Source: Flavobacteriaceae bacterium UBA1682 (GTDB lineage Bacteria; Bacteroidota; Bacteroidia; Flavobacteriales; Flavobacteriaceae). From it: a DNA stretch of 64,000 nt. Below the pieces are notes generated by a model, which worked only from the letters and a program-made list of their open reading frames with translations, was not told the DNA's origin and did no database searches. Both the position numbers and the translations under genes were made by a program. This document shows positions 8,665 through 18,040 of this stretch, piece after piece. Where the stretch lies: positions 230,033 through 294,032 of the forward strand of contig DCKE01000024.1 of the NCBI GenBank assembly GCA_002320285.1, written 5' to 3'. The first letter of the stretch is position 1; the number at the start of each line of letters is the position of its first letter.

Positions 8665-9735
8665 ATGGCTTATATCACTTTAAACACGCAAAAATTAAAA
8701 GAAAACTTTGAGACTCTCAACGGGATTTTCGAAAACAAAGGAATTGAATGGGCTATAGTTGCCAAGTTGCTATGTGGCAATCAATTGTACTTAGAAAAAC
8801 TCTTAGAACTCCATCCCAAGCAAATTTGTGATTCAAGAGCTTCAAACCTCCAAATGGTTAAGAAAATTAATCCTAGTGTTGAAACAATTTATATCAAACC
8901 TCCTCCAAAACGAAGTATTGACAAAATTGTAAAATATGCCAATATCAGCTTTAATACTGAGTTGGAAACCATTAAGTTATTGTCTAAATCGGCAGTAAAA
9001 CAAAATGTACTGCATCAGGTAGTCATAATGGTAGAGCTCGGCGAATTAAGAGAAGGTATACTCGGTGAAAGCCTAATTGCATTTTACGAACAAGTATTTG
9101 AATTACCTCATATCGAAATTATTGGCATTGGGACCAATCTTACCTGTATGTATGGCGTTTTACCCAATGCGGATAAGTTGATACAATTGTCGCTCTACAA
9201 ACAAATTTTAGAGGTAAAATTCAATAGGGAAATCAAATACCTTTCAGGAGGTGCTTCGGTCACTATACCATTGATTCTAAATGGTACCATACCCGATGCT
9301 ATCAATCATTTTAGAGTTGGAGAGACCCTATATCTTGGAACCAATGTATATGATAATTCTTTAATAGAAAATATGCATTACGACGTTTTTAAGCTCTATG
9401 CCGAAGTCATCGAACTGCATGAGAAACCGATGATTCCTTCAGGAGAACTGGGACTGAATTTGTTGGGGGATAAAACGGAATTTGATCCAGCCTTGGAAGG
9501 GTCTATAAACTATAGAGCAATTATCGATTTGGGATTACTCGATATAGAAACCGAACACATCAGTCCCCTCGACCCTTCCATGAAAATTGTTGGTGCAAGC
9601 TCTGATATGATAGTGATCGATTTGGATAAGAACAAAGATGACATTAAAGTTGGAGACCTTATTCCCTTTAAAATGGACTATATGGGTATACTGAGAATTA
9701 TGAACTCCGATTATGTGGATAAAAAAATAGAATAA
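8665..9735 (+). CDS. Alanine/ornithine racemase-family PLP enzyme
   Basis: The 356-residue protein has a fold-type III PLP barrel like alanine racemase N-domains. The PLP Lys is Lys34 in AIVAKLLCGN, a context close to clostridial ornithine racemase rather than Alr, and GGASVTIP and FRVGETLYLG match the distal phosphate-binding part of the barrel. It probably interconverts L- and D- forms of a basic amino acid; the substrate is inferred from motif style only. It is translationally close to the upstream GNAT gene, suggesting a shared pathway. Confidence 0.75.
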   Translation: MAYITLNTQKLKENFETLNGIFENKGIEWAIVAKLLCGNQLYLEKLLELHPKQICDSRASNLQMVKKINPSVETIYIKPPPKRSIDKIVKYANISFNTELETIKLLSKSAVKQNVLHQVVIMVELGELREGILGESLIAFYEQVFELPHIEIIGIGTNLTCMYGVLPNADKLIQLSLYKQILEVKFNREIKYLSGGASVTIPLILNGTIPDAINHFRVGETLYLGTNVYDNSLIENMHYDVFKLYAEVIELHEKPMIPSGELGLNLLGDKTEFDPALEGSINYRAIIDLGLLDIETEHISPLDPSMKIVGASSDMIVIDLDKNKDDIKVGDLIPFKMDYMGILRIMNSDYVDKKIE

Positions 9736-9756
9736 ATTGTTTTGGTAAACTAAATA

Positions 9757-9797
9757 AGTGGGCTTGATTCTGAATCGAACAAAATCAAGCCCATTTT
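9757..9797. terminator. Terminator between convergent genes
   Basis: An 11-bp perfect stem (9759-9769 with 9783-9793) closes a 13-nt loop and is followed by TTTTAT. It lies between the convergent racemase and DUF3037 genes and could serve both. Confidence 0.8.
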
Positions 9798-9833
9798 ATA
9801 GAAACTTCGCTACTTTTTTGTACGTCATTAGAC

Positions 9834-10208
9834 TTACAGAACGATTTCATCAAAAAGCCTATCAAACGTTTCACTTAAATCTAGGCTTCGACCTGGATGG
9901 GGTCGTGAAGTCTGTATGCATGAACTTCGCACCGCGGTCAACCATCGAAATCGTTCAGCGATCTCCATTTTTGCTATTGGTCCACCTGATGCGTTTCCCA
10001 CTACTATATTTTCAAATGCTTTAACATACTCCAGCAAATTTTCGTACTCGACTTCTGTTCGAAACAACTTAAACTTATTTGGATCAACAAAAAAACGAAC
10101 TTGAATGTAACGCGATTGTTTACAAAAAACCACGACTCCAATATTAAAAAACTCCTCGCGTTCTACCTTGGGTACAAAACGAATAACAGCATACTCATAT
10201 AATTGCAT
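9834..10208 (-). CDS. DUF3037 family protein
   Basis: The protein has about 124 residues. The core YEYAVIRFVPKVEREEFFNIGVVVFC, then RFFVDPNKFKLF, is characteristic of DUF3037. I start it at the ATG at 10208 (MQLYEYAV), where homology begins; an ATG at 10227-10229 would add seven residues and lengthen the overlap. Either start overlaps the end of the HipA-like gene, so the pair is translationally coupled. DUF3037 genes commonly sit beside HipA-like kinases. No molecular role is known to me. Confidence 0.85.
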   Translation of the reverse strand: MQLYEYAVIRFVPKVEREEFFNIGVVVFCKQSRYIQVRFFVDPNKFKLFRTEVEYENLLEYVKAFENIVVGNASGGPIAKMEIAERFRWLTAVRSSCIQTSRPHPGRSLDLSETFDRLFDEIVL

Positions 10209-10992
10209 GTCGCGCTTTTTTTGCTTCATTAATAAATAGTTCCGAATTTTCCAATCGAGTAGTTAAAAAAGCCAAGTAGATTTCGCGTATTTGTTCTGCT
10301 GTCCATTCAGATCCCTCCCAAATTAGCCATTCTTCAGGGATTAAATTTACGATATCCTTTAATACACTAGAATTTAACAATGCTTTAAATTCCTTATCAA
10401 CTTGGTCAAGCTCTGAAGCTTGCGGTAACAATACATGGTCTTTAATTAATGCAAAAGGCGTCAATGCACTTTTTTCCCAGTTGGTAAATGCATGATGAAA
10501 ATAAAACGCAGCACCATGATCGATTAACCACAATTCTTGATGCCAAAACAACATATTAGTGTTTCTAAAGGTTCGATCTACATTTGTAATAAAAGCATCT
10601 AACCAAACTATTTTAGAGGCTAAAATAGCATCTATTGAAGTCGTAGCAGGATCGTAAGTCAAGGAACCCGATAAAAAATGTAAGGCTAAATTTAATCCTT
10701 GACTAAATTGCAATAGATCTTGAATTTCTTCGTCTGCTTCTGTTCTTCCAAAAGCCTCATCCAAATTAGCAAAAACAATTTCGGGCACTGCTAAACCGAG
10801 AGAACGTGCAATTTCTCCACCTAGTAATTCCGCTATCAAAGCTTTAACCCCGTGGCCAGCTCCTTTAAATTTTAAAACGTACTTGAATCCATCATCGGCA
10901 TCGGCCAAAGCCGGTAAAGAACCGCCCTCTCTCAATGGCGTAATATATCTGGTCACGTCAACTGTGCGAAGTTGTAAATGATTTTGCTTCAT
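10195..10992 (-). CDS. HipA-like kinase-fold protein
   Basis: The 265-residue protein resembles the HipA-like kinase family encoded with DUF3037. It has a nucleotide-binding N-lobe (YVLKFKGAGHGVKALIAELLGGEIARSLG), a catalytic-loop region WLDAFITNVDRTFRNTNML with DR and N residues as in HipA, and LIDHGAAF where the metal-binding Asp would be. It lacks the HipA N-terminal subdomain, and no HipB-type antitoxin is adjacent. Kinase activity is plausible because the Lys, Asp, Asn and Asp positions are kept. Whether it acts as a toxin is unknown. Confidence 0.8.
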   Translation of the reverse strand: MKQNHLQLRTVDVTRYITPLREGGSLPALADADDGFKYVLKFKGAGHGVKALIAELLGGEIARSLGLAVPEIVFANLDEAFGRTEADEEIQDLLQFSQGLNLALHFLSGSLTYDPATTSIDAILASKIVWLDAFITNVDRTFRNTNMLFWHQELWLIDHGAAFYFHHAFTNWEKSALTPFALIKDHVLLPQASELDQVDKEFKALLNSSVLKDIVNLIPEEWLIWEGSEWTAEQIREIYLAFLTTRLENSELFINEAKKARHAII

Positions 10993-11031
10993 ATATTGCT
11001 GCGTTTTTCTAATGATTATAAAGTATGCTCG

Positions 11032-11610
11032 TTAATCTCTGATATTTAGTGTTTCATACCATTTGGGTTTGCATTTAAGTACCTGTGCATAAGTCGGACA
11101 ATCCACTTGATGTGCACCAGCTAAATAACCAGTACTCATAAGAAATTCATTGACTATCTCTCCTCCTGTAAATTTAAAGTTTTTCTTAAACAATAGAACC
11201 CAGTCTTCTTTACTCTTAGGGTGTTGTAAATCTAACCATTGTTTAAAGGAACCAAAATCACGCTGAATTAGTAATATTTGCTGCGCATTGAAAATAGCAG
11301 CCTTAATCTTCAATTTATTTCTAATAATTCCAGAATTATTCAACAAACGTTCAAAGTCTTCATTTTGATATGAAGCTACTTTAGCAATATTAAAATTGTC
11401 ATATGCTTGATAAAAATTGTCTTTTTTATGTAAGATCTGCGACCAGCTCAATCCAGCCTGATTTATCTCTAATACCAGACGGGCAAATAGTTCCCGGTCA
11501 TCTTCAACTGGAAAGCCATATTCCGTATCGTGATATTTTTTATTGGGATTTAGACTTTCAACATCTAAACCATGTACAAATTTACAGTATGTTTTCTCAA
11601 CCAATTCCAT
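11032..11610 (-). CDS. tag: DNA-3-methyladenine glycosylase I
   Basis: The 192-residue enzyme excises 3-methyladenine from alkylated DNA. It has YHDTEYGFPVEDDRELFARLVLEINQAGLSW near the N-terminus and the C-terminal TGYLAGAHQVDCPTY with the zinc-ligand His and Cys; an N-terminal Cys near residue 8 fits the first zinc ligand. The usual RCxW start reads YCKF, a modest change. Its ATG overlaps the stop of the upstream membrane-protein gene by one base (TGATG), so the two are coupled. Confidence 0.9.
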   Translation of the reverse strand: MELVEKTYCKFVHGLDVESLNPNKKYHDTEYGFPVEDDRELFARLVLEINQAGLSWSQILHKKDNFYQAYDNFNIAKVASYQNEDFERLLNNSGIIRNKLKIKAAIFNAQQILLIQRDFGSFKQWLDLQHPKSKEDWVLLFKKNFKFTGGEIVNEFLMSTGYLAGAHQVDCPTYAQVLKCKPKWYETLNIRD

Positions 11611-12014
11611 CAGACTTTTATTATTACACCGGCTTTTCGAAATTTCTCTGGTATATCTATTTTTTCATCTCGAGAAGTGATATTTGAAAATTCGCGGATT
11701 TTACCGCCCTTTAATTTTAAATACGCTTTTGAACGAACGCCTTTGGCCTTTTTTAAATACTTAATTTCCGAAAGACTGATAATCGATTTACTGGTTTTAA
11801 TGAAAAAATTCTTTACAAAGAAATAAACAAAAAGACCAAATATAACTACAAAAAGATAATCGTAAGTAGTAATATCCTGCCAATTTATAAAGTATAATTT
11901 AGTAAAAGATGCAACTAATACTACAGTAACAACAATACGTTGAGCTCGCAATAACGATTTCATATCATCTTGGATCTCAATATGATTATTCTTAATATCG
12001 TGAATTATTTTCAT
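11610..12014 (-). CDS. Small membrane protein with PH-like C-terminus
   Basis: The 134-residue protein has two hydrophobic segments (about 27-43 and 53-70), then a basic, beta-rich stretch of about 60 residues (TSKSIISLSEIKYLKKAKGVRSKAYLKLKGGKIREFSNI) that could form a PH-like fold as in bacterial membrane PH proteins. That assignment is from pattern only. It is coupled to tag by a one-base overlap, which may be positional. Confidence 0.6.
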   Translation of the reverse strand: MKIIHDIKNNHIEIQDDMKSLLRAQRIVVTVVLVASFTKLYFINWQDITTYDYLFVVIFGLFVYFFVKNFFIKTSKSIISLSEIKYLKKAKGVRSKAYLKLKGGKIREFSNITSRDEKIDIPEKFRKAGVIIKV

Positions 12015-12196
12015 GTTTTTTTTGAGTTTTAAACAGGCTTAATCACCCAATATGTATGCCAAATTTTATTAATCACTTTATGTACTTTTCCAACTAAAAC
12101 AAAACATCTTAACTATTATAAACTATAGAAACTATTTTTATATATAGAGGTTACATACAAAACCTAATATTTTTATTTACAACTGTTTAATTCTAA

Positions 12197-12236
12197 ATAA
12201 AAAATCTCGATAATATATTATCGAGATTTTTTTAGT
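12197..12236 (-). terminator. Palindromic terminator after lpdA
   Basis: AATCTCGATAATA and its complement form a long perfect palindrome with A/T runs on both sides. It sits just past the minus-strand lpdA stop and also fits a bidirectional terminator. Confidence 0.85.
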
Positions 12237-12252
12237 AATTAACAACAGTTAA

Positions 12253-13656
12253 TTATATATTCAAAGCTCTATTGTCAGTTGCAGCTAAAGCCGCTTCTTT
12301 AATAGCTTCTGCAAAAGTTGGATGAGCATGTGACATTCTTGAAATATCTTCAGCTGATGCTCTAAATTCCATAGCGGTTACCGCTTCCGCAATTAAATCT
12401 GCAGCACGAGCACCGATCATGTGGATTCCTAAAACTTCATCCGTAGTGGCATCTGCAAGTACTTTTACCAAACCATCAACATCACCACTTGCTCTGGCAC
12501 GACCTAAGGCCTTGAATGGGAAACTACCTAATTTATAAGCTACTCCCGCTTCTTTTAATTGTTCTTCCGTCTTACCTACTCCAGAAACTTCTGGCCACGT
12601 GTAAACTACACCAGGTATTAAATTGTAGTTGATGTGCGGTTTTTGTCCTGCAATCAATTCCGCAACCATTACGCCTTCTTCTTCTGCTTTATGTGCCAAC
12701 ATCGCACCGCGAACCACATCACCGATAGCGTAGATGTTTGGAGTACTCGTTTGTAAATGGTCATTCACTTCAATCTGACCTCTATCTGTTAGTTTTACAC
12801 CAGCCTTCTCTGCTTGAAGACCGTCTGTATAAGGGCGACGACCTACTGAAACTAATGCATAATCTCCTTCAAGTGTAATGATTTCCCCTTTTTTGTTTTC
12901 GGCTTCAACCGTAACAACATCTCCAGCACGTTTTACAGCCTGAACTTTGTGAGAGGTATAAAATTTCATTCCTTGTTTCTTCAACACTTTGGTCAATTCT
13001 TTAGATAAAGAACCATCCATTCCAGGAATAACACGGTCTGCATATTCGACCACAGAAACCTGTGCTCCCAATCTTAAATACACTTGACCCAATTCTAATC
13101 CGATAACTCCACCACCAATAACGATCAGGTGTTTTGGAATCTCTTTTAAATTTAAAGCTTCAGTGGACGTAATAACTCTTTCTTTATCAATAGTGATAAA
13201 AGGTAGAGAAGATGGTTTTGATCCCGTTGCTATAACCGTATTTTTTGCTTCGATCTTCTCAACAGATCCATCAGCCTTTGTTACATTGATTACCGTAGCG
13301 CTTTCAAAAGAACCTACTCCCTCAAATACGGTAATTTTATTTTTATCCATAAGATATTTTACTCCACCAACCATTTGAGTAACCACATCCTGTTTGCGAG
13401 CAATCATCTTCTCAATATTAATCTTTACATCCCCGGGAATTTCTATTCCATGAGCCGCAAAGTGAGCCATTTCTTCGACGTGATGTGAAGACGATAATAA
13501 AGCTTTTGAAGGAATACATCCCACATTCAAACAAGTACCTCCTAATGCTGAATACTTCTCAATAATAGCAGTGTTAAATCCTAATTGTGCACAACGGATA
13601 GCAGAAATATATCCACCAGGTCCTGAACCAATTATAACTACGTCAAATGAACTCAT
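12253..13656 (-). CDS. lpdA: Dihydrolipoyl dehydrogenase (E3)
   Basis: The 467-residue flavoprotein reoxidises dihydrolipoamide in 2-oxoacid dehydrogenase complexes. It has the FAD-binding VVIIGSGPGGY, the redox disulfide Cys42 and Cys47 in GGTCLNVGCIPSK, the NAD-binding VIGGGVIGLELG, and the C-terminal HAHPTFAEAIKEA with the catalytic His. I use the ATG at 13656 (MSSFDVVIIG), which begins at the FAD fold; the frame extends upstream only to a TTG that adds 13 unrelated residues. No other complex gene is adjacent. Confidence 0.95.
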   Translation of the reverse strand: MSSFDVVIIGSGPGGYISAIRCAQLGFNTAIIEKYSALGGTCLNVGCIPSKALLSSSHHVEEMAHFAAHGIEIPGDVKINIEKMIARKQDVVTQMVGGVKYLMDKNKITVFEGVGSFESATVINVTKADGSVEKIEAKNTVIATGSKPSSLPFITIDKERVITSTEALNLKEIPKHLIVIGGGVIGLELGQVYLRLGAQVSVVEYADRVIPGMDGSLSKELTKVLKKQGMKFYTSHKVQAVKRAGDVVTVEAENKKGEIITLEGDYALVSVGRRPYTDGLQAEKAGVKLTDRGQIEVNDHLQTSTPNIYAIGDVVRGAMLAHKAEEEGVMVAELIAGQKPHINYNLIPGVVYTWPEVSGVGKTEEQLKEAGVAYKLGSFPFKALGRARASGDVDGLVKVLADATTDEVLGIHMIGARAADLIAEAVTAMEFRASAEDISRMSHAHPTFAEAIKEAALAATDNRALNI

Positions 13657-14013
13657 AATATTTTGTTTATGTTGTGTATATAATATAAAGTACAAATTTA
13701 CGATTTTATACTAACTAGCGAAGTAATTAGCGAAAAGATTTTTGAATTTCAATTAGAACAATAAAAGCCTTTTTTTACTGTATTCATTTTAATTAAAACT
13801 ATAATATTGCAACAGACTCCAATAAATCAACAAATCACATAAAACCGTTTTTAACCTCTTTTATTTACCAAACTAAAATCATCTACCAGAATAATAAACC
13901 ATGAAAATGGTTTATTTAATATAAAAAAAACCATTTTGATCTAATTTACCATAACATATTGCTAATACGACATTAATTCACGTATTTTGATATTCAATGT
14001 AAAAATTAAACTG
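13657..14013. other. Divergent intergenic region with 10-bp hairpin
   Basis: This region holds promoters for lpdA and the PLP enzyme gene. A perfect 10-bp inverted repeat (13893-13902 with 13907-13916) closes a GAAA tetraloop about 100 bp before the PLP enzyme start. It has no T-run, so it is more likely an operator or leader hairpin than a terminator. No SAM riboswitch was recognised. Confidence 0.5.
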
Positions 14014-15216
14014 ATGAAAAATTTCGATGCCGCCGATAATATTCAAGATTTACAATACTTTGGAGAATTCGGAGGAGTAAACCCTTCAATTTCAGACTCT
14101 TCTACTTATACTTTTTTGTCTGCCAAAACCATGTTTGATACCTTCGAAGGTAATACAGACGGCTGTTATTTGTATTCGCGTCATTCCTCTCCAAGCAATC
14201 TATATCTATCGCAAGCACTTGCTGCTATGGAAGGTTCAGAAGCAGCCAATGTAACTGCTTCTGGTATGGGCGCCATCACTTCAACATTATTACAACTCTG
14301 CAAAAGTAACGATCACATTGTTTCCAGTAGAACCATTTATGGAGGAACCTATGCCTTTATGAAGAATTTTCTTCCCGGTTTTGCCATAGGCACTACTTTT
14401 GTTGATATTACAAAGATCGAAAGTGTGCAAGCGGCTATATTACCGCAAACCAAAGTAATCTATTGTGAAACGGTTAGTAATCCTTTATTAGAAGTCGCAG
14501 ATATTGAGGCTTTAGCAAAATTGGCTAAAAAGCATCAGATTACCTTGATCGTCGACAATACTTTTTCACCATTATCTGTTGCTCCGATTCAATTAGGTGC
14601 GGATATCGTTATTCACAGCTTGACTAAGTATATCAATGGAAGCAGTGATACTGTGGGCGGAGTCATTTGTGCATCAAGTGATTTTATCAATGCTCTAAAG
14701 AGCGTTAATGATGGCGCTTGTATGTTGCTGGGACCAACTATGGATAGTTTACGAGCTTCAAGTATTTTAAAAAACTTAAGAACCCTCCATATCAGAATCA
14801 AACAACACAGCCATAATGCACAGTATTTGGCAGAAAAACTCGAATTAGACGGTATTAAAACGGTATATCCCGGCTTAGCTAGTCATCCGAGCCATGCAAA
14901 ATATAGCAACATGATTAATGCGGATTATGGCTTTGGTGGGATGTTGACCATTGATGTAGGAACCCTTGACAAGGCAAATGCCTTAATGGAGTTAATGCAA
15001 AACAACAATTTAGGTTACCTCGCAGTGAGCTTAGGTTTTTACAAGACGTTATTCAGCGCACCTGGAACTTCTACCTCGTCTGAAATTCCTTTGGAAGAAC
15101 AAAAAGAAATGGGACTCACTGATGGGTTAATTCGCATTTCCATTGGATTGGATAACGATATCGAAAGAACTTATCAATCGATCATAAAATGTATGAAAGA
15201 ATTAAATATTTTGTAA
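14014..15216 (+). CDS. Cys/Met metabolism PLP enzyme (methionine gamma-lyase-like)
   Basis: The 400-residue PLP enzyme belongs to the cystathionine synthase/lyase family. The PLP Lys is Lys205 in HSLTKYINGSSD. YSRHSSPSN, ASGMGAI and the C-terminal FSAPGTSTSSEIP are typical of the methionine gamma-lyase/O-acetylhomoserine branch. The start is ATG at 14014 (MKNFDAADN); a further in-frame codon at 13987 would add nine residues without homology. Sequence alone does not separate lyase from sulfhydrylase activity. Confidence 0.85.
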   Translation: MKNFDAADNIQDLQYFGEFGGVNPSISDSSTYTFLSAKTMFDTFEGNTDGCYLYSRHSSPSNLYLSQALAAMEGSEAANVTASGMGAITSTLLQLCKSNDHIVSSRTIYGGTYAFMKNFLPGFAIGTTFVDITKIESVQAAILPQTKVIYCETVSNPLLEVADIEALAKLAKKHQITLIVDNTFSPLSVAPIQLGADIVIHSLTKYINGSSDTVGGVICASSDFINALKSVNDGACMLLGPTMDSLRASSILKNLRTLHIRIKQHSHNAQYLAEKLELDGIKTVYPGLASHPSHAKYSNMINADYGFGGMLTIDVGTLDKANALMELMQNNNLGYLAVSLGFYKTLFSAPGTSTSSEIPLEEQKEMGLTDGLIRISIGLDNDIERTYQSIIKCMKELNIL

Positions 15217-15230
15217 ACATTTTTTACAAA

Positions 15231-15268
15231 CAAAAAAAAGGGTCAACGGTTTGTTGACCTTTTTTTGT
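15231..15268 (+). terminator. Rho-independent terminator
   Basis: GGTCAAC (15241-15247) pairs with GTTGACC (15253-15259), extended by A/T pairing into a T7 run. It follows the PLP enzyme stop by about 20 bp. Confidence 0.9.
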
Positions 15269-15416
15269 TTTATCTCAGAACAAAATGGTCGAATTAATAA
15301 GGTTTAGTTTTTTTTAATCATCCTCCTTGTCACCAAATGATTAATCTTTTGCGGAAATCTTGAATTTGTTAAAAAAAGTATTATTTTTACATTTATAAAT
15401 TTTAAATGTTAAAAAA

Positions 15417-15740
15417 ATGGATAATAAAACCTTTTCAATTATTTCGTATATCACACTTATAGGGTGGCTAGTAGCTTATTTTGGAGGAAAAGATAAGGCT
15501 GACGACTTGCTGAAATACCATTTAAAGCAATCCTTAGGCTTAATCATTTGTGGTTTTGTTTTTCAGCTTGCTCTTTCCATTTTAACTTTTATAGTGCCGA
15601 TGCTTTCTTTCCTTTCTTTCTTGGGAATATTCTTTTTAGTATTATTCATTATCGGTATTATTAACGCGGCTAATGCTCAAAAGAAACCTTTACCAATAAT
15701 TGGAAAAACATTTGAAAACAGCTTTAGTTTTATTGACTAA
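15417..15740 (+). CDS. DUF4870-like small membrane protein
   Basis: The 107-residue protein starts ISYITLIGWLVAYFGGKDKADDLLKYHLKQSLGL, typical of DUF4870/Tic20-like proteins, followed by two hydrophobic helices at about 40-60 and 65-87. It is predicted in the inner membrane. It is a single gene flanked by terminators. Function unknown. Confidence 0.75.
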   Translation: MDNKTFSIISYITLIGWLVAYFGGKDKADDLLKYHLKQSLGLIICGFVFQLALSILTFIVPMLSFLSFLGIFFLVLFIIGIINAANAQKKPLPIIGKTFENSFSFID

Positions 15741-15766
15741 AATAATCGTAGTTAATAAATACATTT

Positions 15767-15800
15767 TCAACTCCTCACTAAAAAATGAGGAGTTTTTAAT
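15767..15800 (+). terminator. Rho-independent terminator
   Basis: AACTCCTCA (15769-15777) pairs with TGAGGAGTT (15786-15794), followed by a T-run, about 30 bp past the membrane-protein stop. Confidence 0.88.
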
Positions 15801-15861
15801 TTTAAAAGCCGTGCAGATTAAAAATAATTTTCTTTAATTTGATCTCTTTACGAAGAATCAT

Positions 15862-16746
15862 ATGATAAAGTTTAAATTATTTCTATTACCGATTACGCTA
15901 TTGACAGTGATCAGCTGTCAGGTCAAAAAGCAATTACCCCTTGAAAATACAAGCGCTATTAGCACAAAAAGGCTCGACAAGGACTTTGTCTTGGGAAAAG
16001 TAGTAACATTATATTCAGAAAATCTAAAGGAAGATAGAATTTTAAATATCTATTTACCGGAAGACTACGACAATCAGAAACAATATCCAGTTATATATCT
16101 CCTGGATGGCAGTGCAGATGAAGATTTTATCCATATTGTGGGTTTGGTGCAATACAATACGTTCCCGTGGATTGACCGTATTCCGCAATCGATCGTAGTC
16201 GGAATCGCCAATACCAACCGAAAAAGAGATTTCACAGCAAACACTGAAATTGATTCCCAAAAGAAAATGATACCAAATTTTGGTGGTTCTCAAAAATTTA
16301 TCGATTTTGTGGAAACAGAACTGCAACCCTACATCGAGCAAAACTATAGCACTACTCAATCAAAAACGATCATTGGACAATCATTAGGTGGGCTTTTAGC
16401 TACCGAAATACTCTTTACTAAACCAAGATTATTTAATAAATACATCATTATTAGTCCGAGTTTGTGGTGGAATGACGGTTATTTACTTAATACTTCTCCT
16501 GAAATACTCCAAACGGATTATAACCATACAACAGCAGTTTATATCGGCGTAGGAAAAGAAGGATCCATCGACGGATCGAAAAACCACATCATGGAAGAGG
16601 ACGCTCAATTACTCGCAACAAAATTACAATCGTCCAAATCCAAAAACATCGAAGTGTTTTTTGATTTTCTTCCAGAAGAGGATCATGCAACAGTAACACA
16701 TCCAGCGGTATTTAATGCATTTAGAGCTTTATATCCAAAAAAATAG
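15862..16746 (+). CDS. Lipoprotein alpha/beta hydrolase, esterase-D-like
   Basis: The 294-residue protein begins with a lipoprotein signal (LLPITLLTVISC, lipid Cys19) and continues as an esterase-D/BesA-like alpha/beta hydrolase: NIYLPEDYDNQKQYPVIYLLDG, nucleophile elbow TIIGQSLGGL, SPSLWWND, and a C-terminal EEDHATVTHPAV with the catalytic His. The family includes siderophore esterases and S-formylglutathione hydrolase relatives; the substrate is not clear. It would be anchored at the cell envelope facing the periplasm. Confidence 0.85.
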   Translation: MIKFKLFLLPITLLTVISCQVKKQLPLENTSAISTKRLDKDFVLGKVVTLYSENLKEDRILNIYLPEDYDNQKQYPVIYLLDGSADEDFIHIVGLVQYNTFPWIDRIPQSIVVGIANTNRKRDFTANTEIDSQKKMIPNFGGSQKFIDFVETELQPYIEQNYSTTQSKTIIGQSLGGLLATEILFTKPRLFNKYIIISPSLWWNDGYLLNTSPEILQTDYNHTTAVYIGVGKEGSIDGSKNHIMEEDAQLLATKLQSSKSKNIEVFFDFLPEEDHATVTHPAVFNAFRALYPKK

Positions 16747-16763
16747 CCCCTTTTAAAAAGTAA

Positions 16764-16803
16764 AGAAGTTCAAAATCTATAAGGTTTTGAACTTCTCTTT
16801 TAT
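16764..16803. terminator. Bidirectional terminator
   Basis: A perfect 12-bp stem (16764-16775 with 16785-16796) lies between the convergent esterase and SDR genes, with T-rich sequence on the right and A-rich sequence on the left. Confidence 0.88.
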
Positions 16804-16820
16804 TGTTTTAGAAAGCTTGT

Positions 16821-17561
16821 CTAAGCCATACCTCCATTTACACCAATGTTTTGAGCAGAGATCCATTTAGCATCATCACTGACTAAAAACGCTACAACAC
16901 CGGCAATATCTTTGGTTTCTCCAATTCTATTAAATGCAGACAAAGATGCTAACCGATTGATGACATCAGTTGACTTACCCGTTGTAAAGAGTTCGGTATT
17001 TGTCGGACCCGGTGATACGGTATTAACATTGATGCCCCGATGTCCTATTTCTTTTGAAAAAACTCGGGTTAATTGCTCAACAGCAGCCTTAGTCGCCACA
17101 TAAGTGGCATAACCCGGCAATATGATTCTATTAACGGAAGTTGAAAAATTTACGATACTCCCGTTGTCCGATAAATGTGTTGCTGCCTCTCGCATCGTAT
17201 TAAAAACACCTTTGACATTAATATTAAACTGCCTTTCAAAATCATCATCAGTAGTTGCTTCGATAGTTTTAGTAATCATAATACCGGCATTATTAATCAA
17301 AATATCGATACGCCCAAAATATTCCAAGGCCGCACTAAATATTCGTTTAACATCAGCTGTCTTGCTTACATCTGCCTGAATAGCGATAGCTTCTCCTCCA
17401 TTTTCTTTGATTTCTCGCACTACCGCATCGGCGGCATCCTTACTTCCTGAAAAATTAACTACTACTTTAGCTCCTAGATCAGCTAATTTTATAGCTACTT
17501 CGGCACCTATTCCCTTTGAAGCTCCCGTTACGATGGCTATTCTCCCTGATAGATTTTTCAT
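16821..17561 (-). CDS. SDR family oxidoreductase
   Basis: The 246-residue classical short-chain dehydrogenase/reductase has the cofactor motif TGASKGIG at residues 12-19, NNAG at 90-93, and the catalytic Tyr154-x3-Lys158 in GYATYVATKAA. Asn-Phe-Ser (NFS) after VVV suggests NADP(H) preference, as in FabG-like proteins. It is monocistronic. The substrate is unknown. Confidence 0.88.
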   Translation of the reverse strand: MKNLSGRIAIVTGASKGIGAEVAIKLADLGAKVVVNFSGSKDAADAVVREIKENGGEAIAIQADVSKTADVKRIFSAALEYFGRIDILINNAGIMITKTIEATTDDDFERQFNINVKGVFNTMREAATHLSDNGSIVNFSTSVNRIILPGYATYVATKAAVEQLTRVFSKEIGHRGINVNTVSPGPTNTELFTTGKSTDVINRLASLSAFNRIGETKDIAGVVAFLVSDDAKWISAQNIGVNGGMA

Positions 17562-18040
17562 ATAAATATTCTTTTATGTTTGGTCCGTAATTCTCAACAA
17601 ATTTAGAGTGATTAACCAGTTTTAAAATTACAAAATTTTATGCTTTGATTACAAATTTTTTGTCTCTTCAGCGACTGTAAATTCATATGCACTTCATCAG
17701 GAAATCAGGATATCTTTTAAATCTTTATAAAAAGTAATTATAAAGTTCTACTTTACTAAGCAGTACTTAAACTATTAATTTAATGGTGTTTAATAGTATT
17801 TAGAAACATATAATAGTTTTTATCTATAATGAAAAAGAAGCTGTACTTTCGCTTTAGTCAATTACTGATTTCAAGCGGTATTGAGTAATACGATCCCTTG
17901 AAATCGATCTATATAAATAGTAAAATCGAATAATGCTAAAAAAAAGTTTTCATTAGGAAAAGTAAATTCCCGATTGTTTTGCTTGATCCATTTATAGTGA
18001 CTAGCTTTGATTGCAGTAACTAAAAATCCAATGTCGTCTT
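17562..18040. other. Intergenic region with nested inverted repeat
   Basis: About 480 bp hold no convincing gene. GATTTCAAG at 17867-17875 is repeated inverted at 17897-17905, with a second small inverted repeat (GTATT/AATAC) inside, so a structured leader or operator is possible. It could act on the DUF2071 gene downstream or the SDR gene. It is not a recognised riboswitch. Confidence 0.4.

Noticed and set aside
9758..10024. Plus-strand open frame overlapping the DUF3037 gene
   Set aside because: It is antisense to a recognised family and starts in the terminator hairpin.
13657..14013. SAM or other riboswitch before the Cys/Met PLP enzyme
   Set aside because: Only a simple 10-bp hairpin with a GAAA loop is seen; no SAM-I core or terminator switch.
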